64,000 bases of DNA from NCBI GenBank assembly GCA_012064385.1, contig QRDG01000027.1:1271356-1335355 (forward strand). Direction: 5' to 3'. The notes beneath the pieces are model-generated. The model saw only the letters and a list, made by a program, of their open reading frames with translations. It was not told the DNA's origin and ran no database searches. The stretch comes from Puccinellia tenuiflora. Its lineage: Eukaryota; Streptophyta; Magnoliopsida; Poales; Poaceae. Shown here in pieces: positions 46,231 to 57,255 of this stretch. Each line of letters starts with the position of its first letter. Position 1 is the stretch's first letter. Made by a program: the position numbers and the translations under genes.

Positions 46231-46830
46231 GAGCATCTTCATCGGAGTCGTAAAGCCCTTTAGAACGCCGAACAGAAAAATCGGCCACAAAGGGGGTCGT
46301 AAAGCTCTTATCCGCTACAAAATCTGTCCGGCACCACGAACCGGGCCTCCAACGTGGGAGCGCAAGGAGGTGTTGGAGTTCTACGACCATCCGCGTCCTC
46401 AAAATCGCTGGAACGCCGAAGCCCGCGACCGCTGGTGGGGACGCACCGGCCACACGGTGGTATCTGCCCCCCCCCGGCCGCCACGCTGCGACGGGGAACC
46501 CGACCCCGTTCAGGCTAATGCCGTTCCCGGCACCATCACCGAAGCGTCAGCTGCTTCTCCCTCTGCTCTCGCGGCGGCGGTGGGAGCAGCGGCAACAATG
46601 GAGGAGGACGGAGCAGAGGCGGCGGGGTGGTGATCCGCGATGTCCAGAATCGCCGGTCGCCTCCGCCTGCGCCGCCGCGACGACATCCCGATGCGGCCGG
46701 TCAAGGAGGAGCCGGAGGACGTGAAGCCCCCGGTGCTTCCGACGGGGTACGAGGTACCACCCTCGCTGCAGGACGAGGCCCGCGACGGCGAGTTCCCGGG
46801 CATGATCTGGACAATGGTGGCGTCAGCCGC
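46231..46830 (+). mobile_element. Left part of a TIR element split by the Gypsy insertion
   Basis: It begins TAA|GAGCATCTTCATCGG with sub-terminal GTCGTAAAG repeats. It contains the 5' part of an ORF (46640 on). The Gypsy element inserted at 46831 interrupts it, and it resumes at 54389. Its right TIR was not identified. Confidence 0.55.
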
Positions 46831-47757
46831 TGATAGAGGAAAAGGTGTCCGACCTTTCGATGAGATGATACTATCGATTTGGGTGGCGTCGACGTTGACG
46901 ATCCGACTACAAACGTGCGAGGACGCTGCGCCTTAGCAATCGCTACACCAACTCCGGGAAGGTTTATGACAGCGCCGTAGCACAATCGACCAAACCAACT
47001 AAGGTCTAATTCCTGCAGGCAATCGAAGAACAAGCAAGAACTAAGAATTGGCAATCTGAATATTGCAAATATGAATGATTAGAGATGAAAGTGGGGTTCC
47101 GAAGAGCGGTCTTGGTCTGGCCGATCTGGCACAAACGAAGTACGGCGAAGTTGCAGCGACGGCTAGCTAACTTTTGACTAAACAAAACCCAAGTCTAAAA
47201 GAAACCCTAGGTGTTGTATTTATGGAGAAAAGAGGGGAAATTCGTGCTCCCATGGGTGGGGCCACGAAATCCAGCCTAAACCTCTTTTTCCCATCAATAC
47301 GGACTCTAAAAACTGCCCACAAAGGGGTATGACGAAAATACATGGGCCTGGCCCAAAAATAAGGTGGCGCAGCACCTATAAAAGGACTTGGACGAAAATA
47401 ATAAATTGGTAACTTGTATAATTCGTCCAAGACTTCATTTGGCATTACGATGGCTTCAGGCTGCGGTAGACTCCCTCCGTGGCAACATCATCTTCAGTAC
47501 TTGCGTTCCTGCTGCCAGCTCCATGGACGATCATGCTCCAATACTTGTCCATCAACTCCTCGCTAGGTCCATTATTCCTAAGTGTAACAAACACATCGGT
47601 TTTAGGCAGTAGCATATTCTCATGTAAATTTGGAAGAGTTCCAAGAAACGAAAGTACCTGATAATTTAGTTGACGTGCACGAGCTCGAGTAATAGGTCCT
47701 TGTATTTGTGTAGTGGTAGGACTAGTGGTTGTAACTGTAGTTGGGATGTCCTCATCA
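46831..47757 (-). repeat. 3' LTR of the CRM-like Gypsy element
   Basis: 927 bp, starting (minus) TGATGAGGACATCC. It carries the last part of the integrase reading frame. It is nearly identical to 53458-54383. Confidence 0.95.
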
Positions 47758-48992
47758 TCCTCCCCTTCTTGAATTGAAGTCGTCCTCGACACAACCTCAT
47801 CTTCTTCACCGTAGTAGGGCTTCAAATCTGCAATGTTAAATGTGGGACTAACCCCATAGTCTGCAGGCAGCTCAAGTTTATATGCATTATCATTTATACG
47901 CTCTAACACCTTAAAAGGACCAGCAGCTCGTGGCATTAACTTGGACTTGCGCAAGTCAGGAAAGCGATCTTTGCGCAAATGCAACCAAACAAGATCTCCA
48001 ACATCAAACACAATATGCTTTCTTCCTCTATCTCCATACGATTTATATTTAGCATTCATGCGTGCAATGTTTTCTTTAGTTGTCTCATGCAATTTTAGTA
48101 TCAATTCAGCACGTTGTGTAGCATCAAGATTATTTTGCATCGTAGATGGAAGAGGCAATAAATCAATAGGTGCACGAGGTACAAAACCATACACAATCTC
48201 AAAAGGGCACATCTTAGTGGTAGAATGCAGCGAACGATTATAAGCAAATTCAACATGAGGCAAACATTCTTCCCACAATTTCAAATTATGTTTTAAAACA
48301 GCCCTAAGCATAGTAGACAAAGTTCTATTAACAACTTCAGTTTGTCCATCAGTTTGAGGGTGACATGTAGTACTAAAAAGCAGTTTAGTCCCCAACTTAG
48401 CCCATAAACATCTCCAAAAGTGGCCAAGAAATTTACTATCACGATCTGAAACAATTGTATTTGGCACACCATGCAAGCGAATGATTTCACGAAAGAACAA
48501 ATCAGCAATATTAGCAGCATCATCGGTTTTATGACATGGTATAAAGTGTGCCATCTTAGAAAATCTATCCACAACAACAAATATGCTATCTCTCCCCTTC
48601 TTTGTTCTAGGTAAACCCAAAACAAAGTCCATGGATATATCCTCCCACGGAACGCTAGGTATGGGTAAAGGCATATATAAACCATGAGGATTAAGTCGTG
48701 ACTTAGCTTTTTGGCAAGTAGTGCAGCAAGCAACAAAACGCTCAACATCCCGTCTCATCTTTGGCCAAAAGAAATGCGCGGCTAGTACGTCCTCGGTCTT
48801 CTTGACGCCAAAGTGTCCCATGAGTCCTCCTCCATGCGCCTCCTGTAACAACAAAAGACGAACGGAGCTATCTGGAATGCATAGCTTGTTAGCACGAAAC
48901 ACAAATCCATCACTGAGGACGAATTTGTTCCATGTTCTACCATCCTTACAATTCTGCATCACTTCTTTAAAATCAGCATCTTGCATATACAA
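47445..48992 (-). CDS. Integrase of the CRM-like element (intact frame, reads into LTR)
   Basis: A continuous 515-codon frame from 48992. It has an HHCC zinc module ending CCTTCQKAKSR, and a DDE core with Asp in ISMDFVLGLP, Asp in IVSDRDSKF and Glu in DGQTEVVNR. It then has the GPF/SH3-like LPRAAGPFKVLERI-type C-terminal module. PITRARARQLN lies just past the LTR boundary and the frame stops about 310 bp inside the 3' LTR. It lacks its own start because it is part of pol. No chromodomain with the usual aromatic cage was recognised. Confidence 0.85.
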   Translation of the reverse strand: MYMQDADFKEVMQNCKDGRTWNKFVLSDGFVFRANKLCIPDSSVRLLLLQEAHGGGLMGHFGVKKTEDVLAAHFFWPKMRRDVERFVACCTTCQKAKSRLNPHGLYMPLPIPSVPWEDISMDFVLGLPRTKKGRDSIFVVVDRFSKMAHFIPCHKTDDAANIADLFFREIIRLHGVPNTIVSDRDSKFLGHFWRCLWAKLGTKLLFSTTCHPQTDGQTEVVNRTLSTMLRAVLKHNLKLWEECLPHVEFAYNRSLHSTTKMCPFEIVYGFVPRAPIDLLPLPSTMQNNLDATQRAELILKLHETTKENIARMNAKYKSYGDRGRKHIVFDVGDLVWLHLRKDRFPDLRKSKLMPRAAGPFKVLERINDNAYKLELPADYGVSPTFNIADLKPYYGEEDEVVSRTTSIQEGEDDEDIPTTVTTTSPTTTQIQGPITRARARQLNYQVLSFLGTLPNLHENMLLPKTDVFVTLRNNGPSEELMDKYWSMIVHGAGSRNASTEDDVATEGVYRSLKPS

Positions 48993-49027
48993 ATCTTTGA
49001 TGGTCCCTAACCCAAATTTTTGAAGTC

Positions 49028-50754
49028 AAGTTGTGAAAGCATAGTGTAACGTCGAGACAAAGCATCAGCAATAACATTATCTTTACCCTTCTTGTGTTTG
49101 ATAACATAAGGAAAAGACTCAATAAATTCAACCCACTTAGCATGTCGACGGTTTAGTTTAGCTTGACTACGAATATGTTTCAAAGATTCATGATCAGAAT
49201 GTATAACAAATTCTTTGGGCCATAAATAATGTTGCCAAGTTTCTAAAGTCCGAACAAGAGCATATAATTCCTTATCATAAGTAGAATAGTTCAGACTAGG
49301 CCCAATTTTTCACTAAAGTATGCAACAGGTTTTCCCTCTTGTAACAACACTCCTCCCAACCCAATTCCACTAGCATCACATTCAAGCTCAAAAGTCTTAT
49401 CAAAATTAGGAAGTTGGAGTAGAGGAGCATGGGTTAACTTATCTTTCAACATCATGAACGCATCCTGTTGTGCATCGCCCCAAACAAAGGGCACATCCTT
49501 CTTTGTAAGCTCATTCAACGGCGCTGCAATAGACCCAAAGTCTTTGACAAAACGTCGGTAGAACCCAGCGAGGCCAAGGAAACTCCTCACTTGGGTGACC
49601 GTTAGCGGAGTCGGCCAACTTGAAATCGCCTCAATCTTGGCGGGATCCACTTCAATGCCCTGCGCTGTAACAACATATCCATGAAACGAAACTCGATCGG
49701 TGCAAAAGGTGCACTTCTCAAGATTACCAAATAAACGCGCAGCACGCAAAGCATCAAAAACAGCACGCAAATGATTCAAATGGTCCTCCAAAGATCTGCT
49801 GTATATGAGTATATCATCAAAATAAACCACCACAAAACGTCCAATGAAAGCACGTAAAACTTCGTTCATTAATCTCATGAAAGTACTAGGAGCGTTAGTT
49901 AAACCAAAAGGCATGACTAACCACTCATACAAACCGAACTTAGTTTTAAAAGCTGTTTTCCATTCATCTCCTAACTTCATTCGAATCTGGTGGTAACCAC
50001 TACGCAAATCAACTTTAGAAAACATGGTCGAACCACTCAACTCATCAAGCATATCATCCAAACGTGGTATAGGGTGTCTATAACGGATTGTGATATTATT
50101 AATAGCCCTACAATCAGTACACATGCGGGAAGAACCATCTTTCTTAGGTACCAAAATAATTGGGACAGCACATGGACTAAGAGACTCACGAATATGACCT
50201 TTATCGAGTAATTCTTGAATTTGTCGTTGAATCTCTTTAGTCTCCTCAGGATTGGTACGGTAAGGAGAACGGTTCGGTAATGATGCATCGGGAATTAAAT
50301 CAATTTGGTGCTCTATGCCTCAAATAGGTGGTAATCCCGGTGGTACATCACTTGGAAAAACGTCCGCAAACTCCTGCAAAATGTTAGCAACAACAGGGGG
50401 CAAAGAGGGAGGCATATCCTCAAAAGAAAACAATACCTCTTTGCAAACAATGGCATAGCAAACAGATTCATTAACATCCAAATCAGTAATATCAGACTTG
50501 CTAGCAAGCAAACATGGATTGGTCAATTTAATTTCAGTAGCAACATTATTGGCTGATACATTATTAGTCTTGTGTTGCTGCACAAATTCCTTAGCCACAA
50601 TCTGATTTTCACTCTTTTGCTGCTCCTGTCTTTTTGCTTTACTAGCTCTAGCAATATCATCTTTTAAAATTTGTTCAGGAGACATGGGTAGTAACGCAAT
50701 TTTCTTATCATTATGAACAAGAGTATATTGATTAGTGCTACCATGATGTACAGA
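49028..50754 (-). pseudogene. Reverse transcriptase/RNase H region of the CRM-like element
   Basis: After the frameshift near 50757 the frame runs to a TGA at 50322-50320, probably a CGA to TGA change. It then reads through the RT: KVDLRSGYHQIRM, MPFGLTNAPSTF and VVVYFDDILIYS (YFDD, about 49830-49806). RNase H begins with the DASGIGLGG block (about 49380). The frame changes again near 49302 and near 49020 before the integrase. All core RT motifs are readable, but the polyprotein is broken. Confidence 0.85.
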
Positions 50755-50761
50755 TTTTTTT

Positions 50762-52483
50762 ATCAAATTGCCATGGCCTACCCAATAAAAGAGAACATGC
50801 TTGCATAGGGACGACATCACAATCAACAAAATCAACATATGCAGCAATACTAAAGTGCACACGAACAGTACGAGTGATCTTAACCTTGCCGCTATTGTTG
50901 AACCATTGGATGTAGTAAGGACGAGGATGTGGTCTCGTTGTGAGCGCAAGCTTCTCCACCATCTCTACACTTGCCAAATTGTTGCAGCTTCCTCCATCAA
51001 TAATGATGCGTATAGACCGTTCTTTCACAACTCCCTTAGTGTGGAAAAGATTATGGCGCTGGTCTTGATCAGCCTTAATTACCTGCACACTCAGAACTCG
51101 TTGAACAATTAACGAAGCATACCTATCCGCACCATCAGCAGCCATGCATTGTACATCTTGTTCACAGTCATTAGCGCCTTGTTCCTCGTGTGTAATAAGA
51201 GCCAAAGTCTCGACATCAAAATCACTAGCGGAATCATATCCTCCATCTTCACGAGCAATCATCACATGCTTGTTTGTGCATTCACGTGCGTAATGACCCC
51301 AACCATCACATTTGCGGCATTGAATTTTGCTAGTGTTGCCCGTGGAAGCCATGGAAGATGAACCTAGTGTGGAACCAACAGGAGTAGCCTTAAAGGGGGG
51401 TGGTGGCGCTGCCTTGCTTGACGTCTCTTTGCTGGGAGTGGTAGCAGAAGTAGAAGGAGGGAACGGGGTGCGCGTAGAACGTGCACGACCAGTCCATGAT
51501 GTAGTCCGTCCTGCAGGGAAATTAGTCCGCGAAGCTTGCCTATCCTGCACTTCACGTTCGGCAATACAAGCAAGATGGAACAAACGGGTAATGGTATGAT
51601 ACTCCTTATACTCTAAAATGGTTTGAATTTCTTTATTTAATCCACCAATAAAACGTGCAAGCATAGGTTCAGTATCTTCCACAACACCACATCTAAGTAA
51701 CCCAGTTTGCAATTGTTGATAATATTCCTCTACTGAATTTTTGCCTTGTTTTGGTTGCTGCAGTTTTTGAAGCAAATCACGTTGATAATATGGAGGCACC
51801 CAACGAGTACGCATAGCAGTTTTTAAGAAGGTCCAAGTGGTGGGGATGACATTAGGATTGACTCTACAATATTCAGACTACCAAATAGAAGCAAACCTAG
51901 TAAATTCACAAACAGCAGCTCGAACACGTCTATCTTCAGGGTAATGTAAGCATGCAAAACGTTGTTCAGTTTCTAATTCCCATGTGAGATAAGCATCAGG
52001 ATCATATCTACCCTCAAAAGGTGAAATCGTTAACTTCAGTTTAGCAACATGGTCATCATCATGCAATACCTGAGGGCGTGGTGCAGCATTACCATTATGA
52101 ATGTGGGCGCGCGGCCGACCAGGTGGTTGTTGCTGCACTTCTACTCCTTCATACTCGTCCTCACCCTCGTAGTAATCAAAGGGCTCATCGACAGCCGCAG
52201 CTACTCCAGAATTTTGGCCTTGCTCACGGGGTACACGTTGAGCGTGCCCAACATACCCGGGACGATGAGGAGCAACAGCTGGCGGTGGTGGAAGACGAGC
52301 GAGCAACTCGTTGAATTTGGCATCAAGCTTGGTATCAAAGGATTGCTCGAGGCCGGTTATCTTTTCAAGTGCCTCGCCAAGTCGTTTGTCGATGTCCTGC
52401 GTGTTATCCATCACAAGCTTGGCGAACTTAGTGTGTAACTCTTTGTTAGTCATGCTCTCCCATTCGTCACCCGAGCCTGACAT
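50762..52483 (-). pseudogene. Gag and protease region of the CRM-like element
   Basis: It opens MSGSGDEWESMTNKEL with a coiled-coil N-terminus and a retrotransposon gag core (LTISPFEGRYDPDAYLTWEL). A TAG at 51880-51878 interrupts the frame, which then continues unchanged. A CCHC knuckle CRKCDGWGHYAREC lies at about 51321-51280. The protease motif is IIDGGSCNN near 51010, with the LLLGRPW segment near 50790. The frame is lost in an A7 run (50761-50755). The protein would package element RNA and mature the polyprotein. Confidence 0.85.
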
Positions 52484-53445
52484 GGTTAGTAGAAGACAGG
52501 AAACAAATCACAAGAATATGTTCCTATGAACTACTAGGTGGTGGTGGAAAGAATGCGTAATCCGTCAAACCAAAAGCAAAGCTCTTACAAGTTCTTACCA
52601 AGCAACAGTAGGTGATTGGCAACAAACGCTGTGAAAACTCGTCGAAGATTAGATGAAGCGATTGCGAGGAGAGAATCACAACGCACGATGTAGAAATCTG
52701 TGGAGCTTTAGGAAGGCTTAGCAAGGATTAGCAATGATCCAATCAGGAATGCAAGTTGAATAAACGGTCAAATACGGTACTGTGCTGGTCCTAGGCTAGA
52801 CCGTTTTAGAGACGCGAGCCTATAACACCAACGACGTCACGACGTGGCAACAACAAGCAAACAAGCAAAAAGGAGGATCAACTTCAAAAAAAAAAACCAA
52901 GAACCCTAACCCTAATCTGTGGTGGCGGCGTATGCGGCGGCTCGGTGGTGTGGCGGATCGGTATGCTCGTGCGAGGGCTTTTGGAGGCGGCGCGCTGCAA
53001 GAACGTGGCGGTGGCGGCGCAATGTGAGCTTGTGGAACAGAGGTGATGGTGGCTGTTGTGGGATGCGTGGAAGCGGTGGTAGATGCGAGCGGTGCGATGG
53101 GTAGATGGAGATGCACGAGCAACGGTGGATGGTGTTGGCGGCGGTACAACGGCGGGGCGGCGGTGATCTGCAAGCGTACAAGTTGATGCGGCAGCGGCGA
53201 TGACAAATTGTGCGAAGAACTCGAAACTCTACGGGACTAGACGCTAAGACCAGCAACTCGACACGACGATGCAGACGTAAACTCAACGATGCAATGCACT
53301 GAAAAGAAAATGCAAAGGTTTAGATTGGTTCTAGGATGGAAGGATCTAACCTAATTATATTTTTGTGGTTTTTCGTGGACTGTAGGTATGAAGAACAGAT
53401 GCAATCTACACTAGTAAACTGTAAATCTCACCGATCAACCTGAAA
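52484..53445 (-). other. Untranslated leader of the CRM-like element
   Basis: About 960 bp between PBS and gag ATG. It includes a GC-rich stretch (52915-53200) with overlapping ORFs on both strands that have no motif. Confidence 0.6.
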
Positions 53446-53457
53446 TCTGATACCACT
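53446..53457 (-). other. Primer-binding site of the CRM-like element
   Basis: On the minus strand AGTGGTATCAGA immediately follows the 5' LTR. It is complementary to the 3' end of initiator tRNA-Met. Confidence 0.8.
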
Positions 53458-54383
53458 TGATAGAGGCAAAGGTGTCCGGTCTTTCGATGAGATGATACTA
53501 TCGATTTGGGTGGCGTCGACGTTGACGATCCGACTACAAACGTGCGAGGACGCTGCGCCTTAGCAATCGCTACACCAACTCCGGGAAGGTTTATGACAGC
53601 GCCGTAGCACAATCGACCAAACCAACTAAGGTCTAATTCCTGCAGGCAATCGAAGAACAAGCAAGAACTAAGAATTGGCAATCTGAATATTGCAAATATG
53701 AATGATTAGAGATGAAAGTGGGGTTCCGAAGAGCGGTCTTGGTCTGGCCGATCTGGCACAAACGAAGTACGGCGAAGTTGCAGCGACGGCTAGCTAACTT
53801 TTGACTAAACAAAACCCAAGTCTAAAAGAAACCCTAGGTGTTGTATTTATGGAGAAAAGAGGGGAAATTCGTGCTCCCATGGGTGGGGCCACGAAATCTA
53901 GCCTAAACCACTTTTCCCCATCAATACGGACTCTAAAAACTGCCCACAAAGGGGTATGACGAAAATACATGGGCCTGGCCGAAAAATAAGGTGGTGCAGC
54001 ACCTATAAAAGGACTTGGACGAAAATAATAAATTGGTAACTTGTATAATTCGTCCAAGACTTCATTTGGCATTACGATGGCTTCAGGCTGCGGTAGACTC
54101 CCTCCGTGGTAACATCATCTTCAGTACTTGCGTTCCTGCTGCCAGCTCCATGGACGAGCATGCTCCAATACTTGTCCATCAACTCCTCGCTAGGTACATT
54201 ATTCCTAAGTGTAACAAACACATCGGTTTTAGGCAATAGCATATTCTCATGTAAATTTGGAAGAGTTCCAAGAACGAAAGTACCTGATAATTTAGTTGAC
54301 GTGCACGAGCTCGAGTAATAGGTCCTTGTATTTGTGTAGTGGTAGGACTAGTGGTTGTAACTATAGTTGGGATGTCCTCATCA
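53458..54383 (-). repeat. 5' LTR of the CRM-like Gypsy element
   Basis: 926 bp and adjacent to the PBS. One fewer base than its partner near AAGAACGAAAG. Confidence 0.95.
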
Positions 54384-54612
54384 GCCGCTGAGCTCGAGAA
54401 GGACTCCCCTGGGCTGATGGAGGCCATCGAGCGTTCGGGGCAGATGGCGACATCGGCCTCCAGCTCCCGTGGAGGCTCCGGCGCCGGCGCTTCCACCTCC
54501 CGTGCGCATCACGACGGCGCGTCCACATCCCGCGCCGGCTCCTCCTCCACCCTCATCCTCCTCGACGACGACATTGACGACAACTTCGACTGGTCCAGCA
54601 CCTTCGACTAGA

Positions 54613-54835
54613 TTAGGGTTTAGTTTTACTTAATTTTTTTTCACATCTTGTAAAATATAATGAAATTTGAACGATTTCCCTATTTTCGTTTTTTAAATTG
54701 TGTTTGGGGATTTCCTTTAGAGGGTGTCGGTGTGGGAGGCGCAAAAAAAAAAGGACAGTGTTGAGCGTCCCCTGGGGGATCAAACCTTCCCATCCCCCGG
54801 GTCCCCGTGCTGACACGTGTCTTTTTTTCCCAAAT
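54613..54835. other. 3' flank of the split element-borne ORF
   Basis: An AT-rich 3' UTR-like stretch contains AATATAATGAAAT. It is followed by CCCCTGGGGGATC and CCATCCCCCGGG palindromic pieces. The end of the TIR element should be near here but could not be fixed. Confidence 0.4.
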
Positions 54836-55470
54836 CCCGCTTTTGCTACCGGTAGCAAATAATTGCCCGCTTTTGCTACTATGTAGCAAAAAATGGTTCA
54901 TCAAGAAAATAAAAAAAGACTTGCTAAATCCACCTTTTGCTACCAGGTAGCAAATAATAACCCACTTTTGCTCCTATGTAGCAAAAATCGATTCACCCAC
55001 AAAATAGAAAAAGGAAAGACTGACTTCGTCGGAGACCTCGTCGGAGATCTCGTAGCAACAAAAATGTGCTATTGTAGCAAAATCGGCTTCGCCGGAGACA
55101 TCGACGAAGACCTCGCCCAAGACATCGTAGCAAAATCTTTATACTATTGTAGCAATACCACATAACTATAATAGCAAACAAATAATTATATTGTAGCATC
55201 GTAGCAAAAATTCTTCGGACGACATCCTCAAATTGCAGCAACGCCAACGTCAGTAGCAACTCCGTTGGCTCCTGGGAGCACCACCGCCGGTCGATTGTAG
55301 CAGCGCCGCTCAACGTCGCTAGCAACGCCGCAAGCCGATGGCAGCTCGGTCGGTGTTCCGTGGTAGCAACGCCACGTACCCAGAGTCGCACCGCGGGACA
55401 CCGATGGCAGCACCACCGCTAACGGTCGGTAGCACCACCGCTGGGGAGAGAAGAAGGATCCATTGCGGAG
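54836..55470. repeat. TAGCAA motif array with hairpins
   Basis: About 14 direct TAGCAA/TAGCAC copies and about 6 inverted TTGCTA copies lie in 630 bp. Four form short palindromes (TTTTGCTACCGGTAGCAAA at 54840 and similar at about 54875, 54936 and 54968). The array shifts from AT-rich to GC-rich context after 55200 but keeps the motif. It resembles sub-terminal repeats of a DNA transposon. No TIR or TSD was found. Confidence 0.65.
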
Positions 55471-55544
55471 GTAGGGAGCACCACCGCCCCGCTTGCAGCA
55501 GTCTCAACCGCCCTCGCCGAGGAGGCACGCGGGGGGATCCTGTG

Positions 55545-55889
55545 CCGTCGATGATTGCCAGAATGTTTGCAGCTGAATAGCATCTGATCAACCCACTAGG
55601 ATCGTGTCGTGCCCGCACATGCTCACAGGTCACATACTTGGGCCATTTTGATTCAAAGAAATACCATAGGATTTCTGGAGGATTAAATCCTATAGGAACT
55701 TTTCCTATTTTATAAGTTGTTTGATTCATAGGAACATATCCTATAGGAAATAATCACATAGGAATTTTGTAGTGCAAATCCTATAGGAAAAAAGCACGAG
55801 GTCCAACCTCATGGAAAATTCCTTTACCACAATCAAACAGAATCACTATTCCCATAGGATTCAATTTGGCATGACATTCCAATCCTGTA
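55545..55889 (+). repeat. Third fragment (C) of the duplicated segment
   Basis: CTGTGCCGTCGATGATTGCC through GCACATGCTCACAG matches 32943-33027 and 42124-42207. The MITE of copy A follows (start GGGCCATTTTGATTC at 55640). It is cut off at 55889 by the LTR of the Tat-type element. It shares the tract GAATAGCATC with A and the GTGCCGTCG start with B. Confidence 0.75.
55640..55889. mobile_element. MITE interrupted by the Tat-type LTR
   Basis: Same family as 33036-33320 and collinear with its first 240 bp. The right end would lie beyond the retrotransposon, outside the window. Confidence 0.7.
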
Positions 55890-56949
55890 TGTTGGAGATT
55901 GTCCCCAGGAACTAGGGGTGTCTCCAAGGTATCGTGTAAGGGGCTGAACACGGAGTCAAACAATCCACAACGGGCTCCGGCGACGGTGCTCGTCAGGCTC
56001 GCTGCGGACGACACTGCAGAGATTGACACAAGGTATTACCCAGGTTCAGGGCCCTCTTGTGGAGGTAAAACCCCTACGTCCTGCTATGGTGTATTGCACT
56101 GCTTGGAGAGTTTACAGTACAAGAGGAGAGCTTGTCGAGCTCAAGGTGGCTAACAATGGCTACTTGCTAGTCTTTAGATCTAGGGTTTGGACTCTGGAAT
56201 CTTGGAACCTTCCCCCCTTGCACAGGTGTGCCTCCCCTCCTTTTATAGGCGCCCTGGGCCTCTTCTGCCCAAACATTTGGGCGGGAAGGGCTACCACATG
56301 ACGACGAAGGAGGAGGCGCGGTGCACCGTAAAGGTGAGGTCTACCATAAAGGTAAAGCTCGTGGACGCGGTCCATGGCAGGGGAACGGCGTCACCAAAGC
56401 TGAAAAGGGGCACCGACCAGCTGGACAGTGGGCTGGCGCTTGCCGAGGTGGGAGGTGACCCACGGTGACGTCGTCCTTGGAGCGTAGCTGCAGACTGTTC
56501 CCTTGTCACCAAAGAGGCAATACTCGTTGTCCGCTTTGCTTGGCTCCGCTTTGTTGACTGCTTTATACATGGAAACGGCAACTGCGGCGTTGTCGTCATC
56601 GCGCGTAGGCACGCGCGTCACTCTGCACCCGGCGCTGAGCCCATGTGCGCTCTGCCGCGGGAGCAGAGATGGCTTCACGAAGAAAGCGCTTGGCGAGGCG
56701 AAAAGCCTCGCCAAGCCCTTCAGCTTGGTCCTTGGCAGAACTGCGGGCGGCGTCGGAGACGCCTTGTCGAAGAGCGACCCCTCGCCAAGGGAAAGAGCCC
56801 TTGGCGAGGAGAAAAACCCTTAGCGAGGGGAGAAATCCTCGCGAAGCTCGCCAGGCTTAGAGAGCCTGGCCCTTAGCGAAAATCATCCAAAGAATCTCGT
56901 GGGCCCTGGCAGGCCGGCCCGTGGTACCCTGGTTTCCACTGTGCCGACA
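55890..56949 (-). repeat. 3' LTR of the Tat-lineage element, 1060 bp
   Basis: It begins (minus) TGTCGGCACAG and ends CAATCTCCAACA. It contains a minus-strand TATAAAA (56247-56241). Only one LTR is inside the window. Confidence 0.8.
56241..56247 (-). promoter_or_regulatory. TATA box in the Tat-lineage LTR
   Basis: GCCTATAAAAGGAGG on the minus strand, in the correct orientation for element transcription. Confidence 0.6.
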
Positions 56950-57255
56950 GTAGCCCCCGGGCCCGCGATGGGCACGCCGAGGCCCATGGACGAAGGCGAA
57001 GCGTCGAGGGGCCAAAGATGCCTGGCAGGGCCGCGACACGTGTCACGCAGCGGTTGCGCCCGCGGCCACGACCTCCTCGGCTCCAACGGGCGACGTGGTG
57101 GGGCCCGCCACGACTCGAGTGTTGGTCAATAAAGCCTGGGCGCGCAGGCGGCGCCCATTACTTCTCCCGTAACTCCTCCGCACACTTCTCCCCACGCCTC
57201 CAATCTCTCCAGAGAGCTCCAATCTTCAGAGCATTCTTCTTCTTCTCCGGCGACC

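Larger units (their letters stand above)
46831..54383 (-). mobile_element. Complete Gypsy LTR retrotransposon, 7553 bp, CRM-like
   Basis: The TSD is GCCGC (46826-46830, 54384-54388). In element orientation (minus) the 5' LTR is 54383-53458 and the 3' LTR is 47757-46831, with TGATGAGGACATCC and CTCTATCA termini. The tRNA-Met type PBS (TGGTATCAGA) is at 53455-53446. The polypurine tract AAGAAGGGGAGGA is at 47770-47758. Gene order is gag, protease, RT, RNase H, integrase, as in Metaviridae. The integrase frame runs into the 3' LTR, a trait I associate with centromeric-type chromoviruses (CRM). By hand count the LTRs differ at about 13 sites and one indel. Stops and frameshifts make it non-autonomous. 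Confidence 0.95.
46640..54612 (+). pseudogene. Element-borne ORF split by a 7.55 kb retrotransposon
   Basis: The 5' portion (46640-46830) starts MSRIAGRLRLRRRDDIP and includes PVKEEPEDVKPPVLPTGYEV. The 3' portion (54389-54612) continues in the same frame after removing the insertion and one GCCGC TSD. It is Ser/Ala-rich and ends with an acidic LDDDIDDNFDWSSTFD and a stop, then an AT-rich 3' region. This was probably one exon before the insertion. The acidic C-terminus could suit a regulatory protein, but no family is recognised. Confidence 0.55.
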
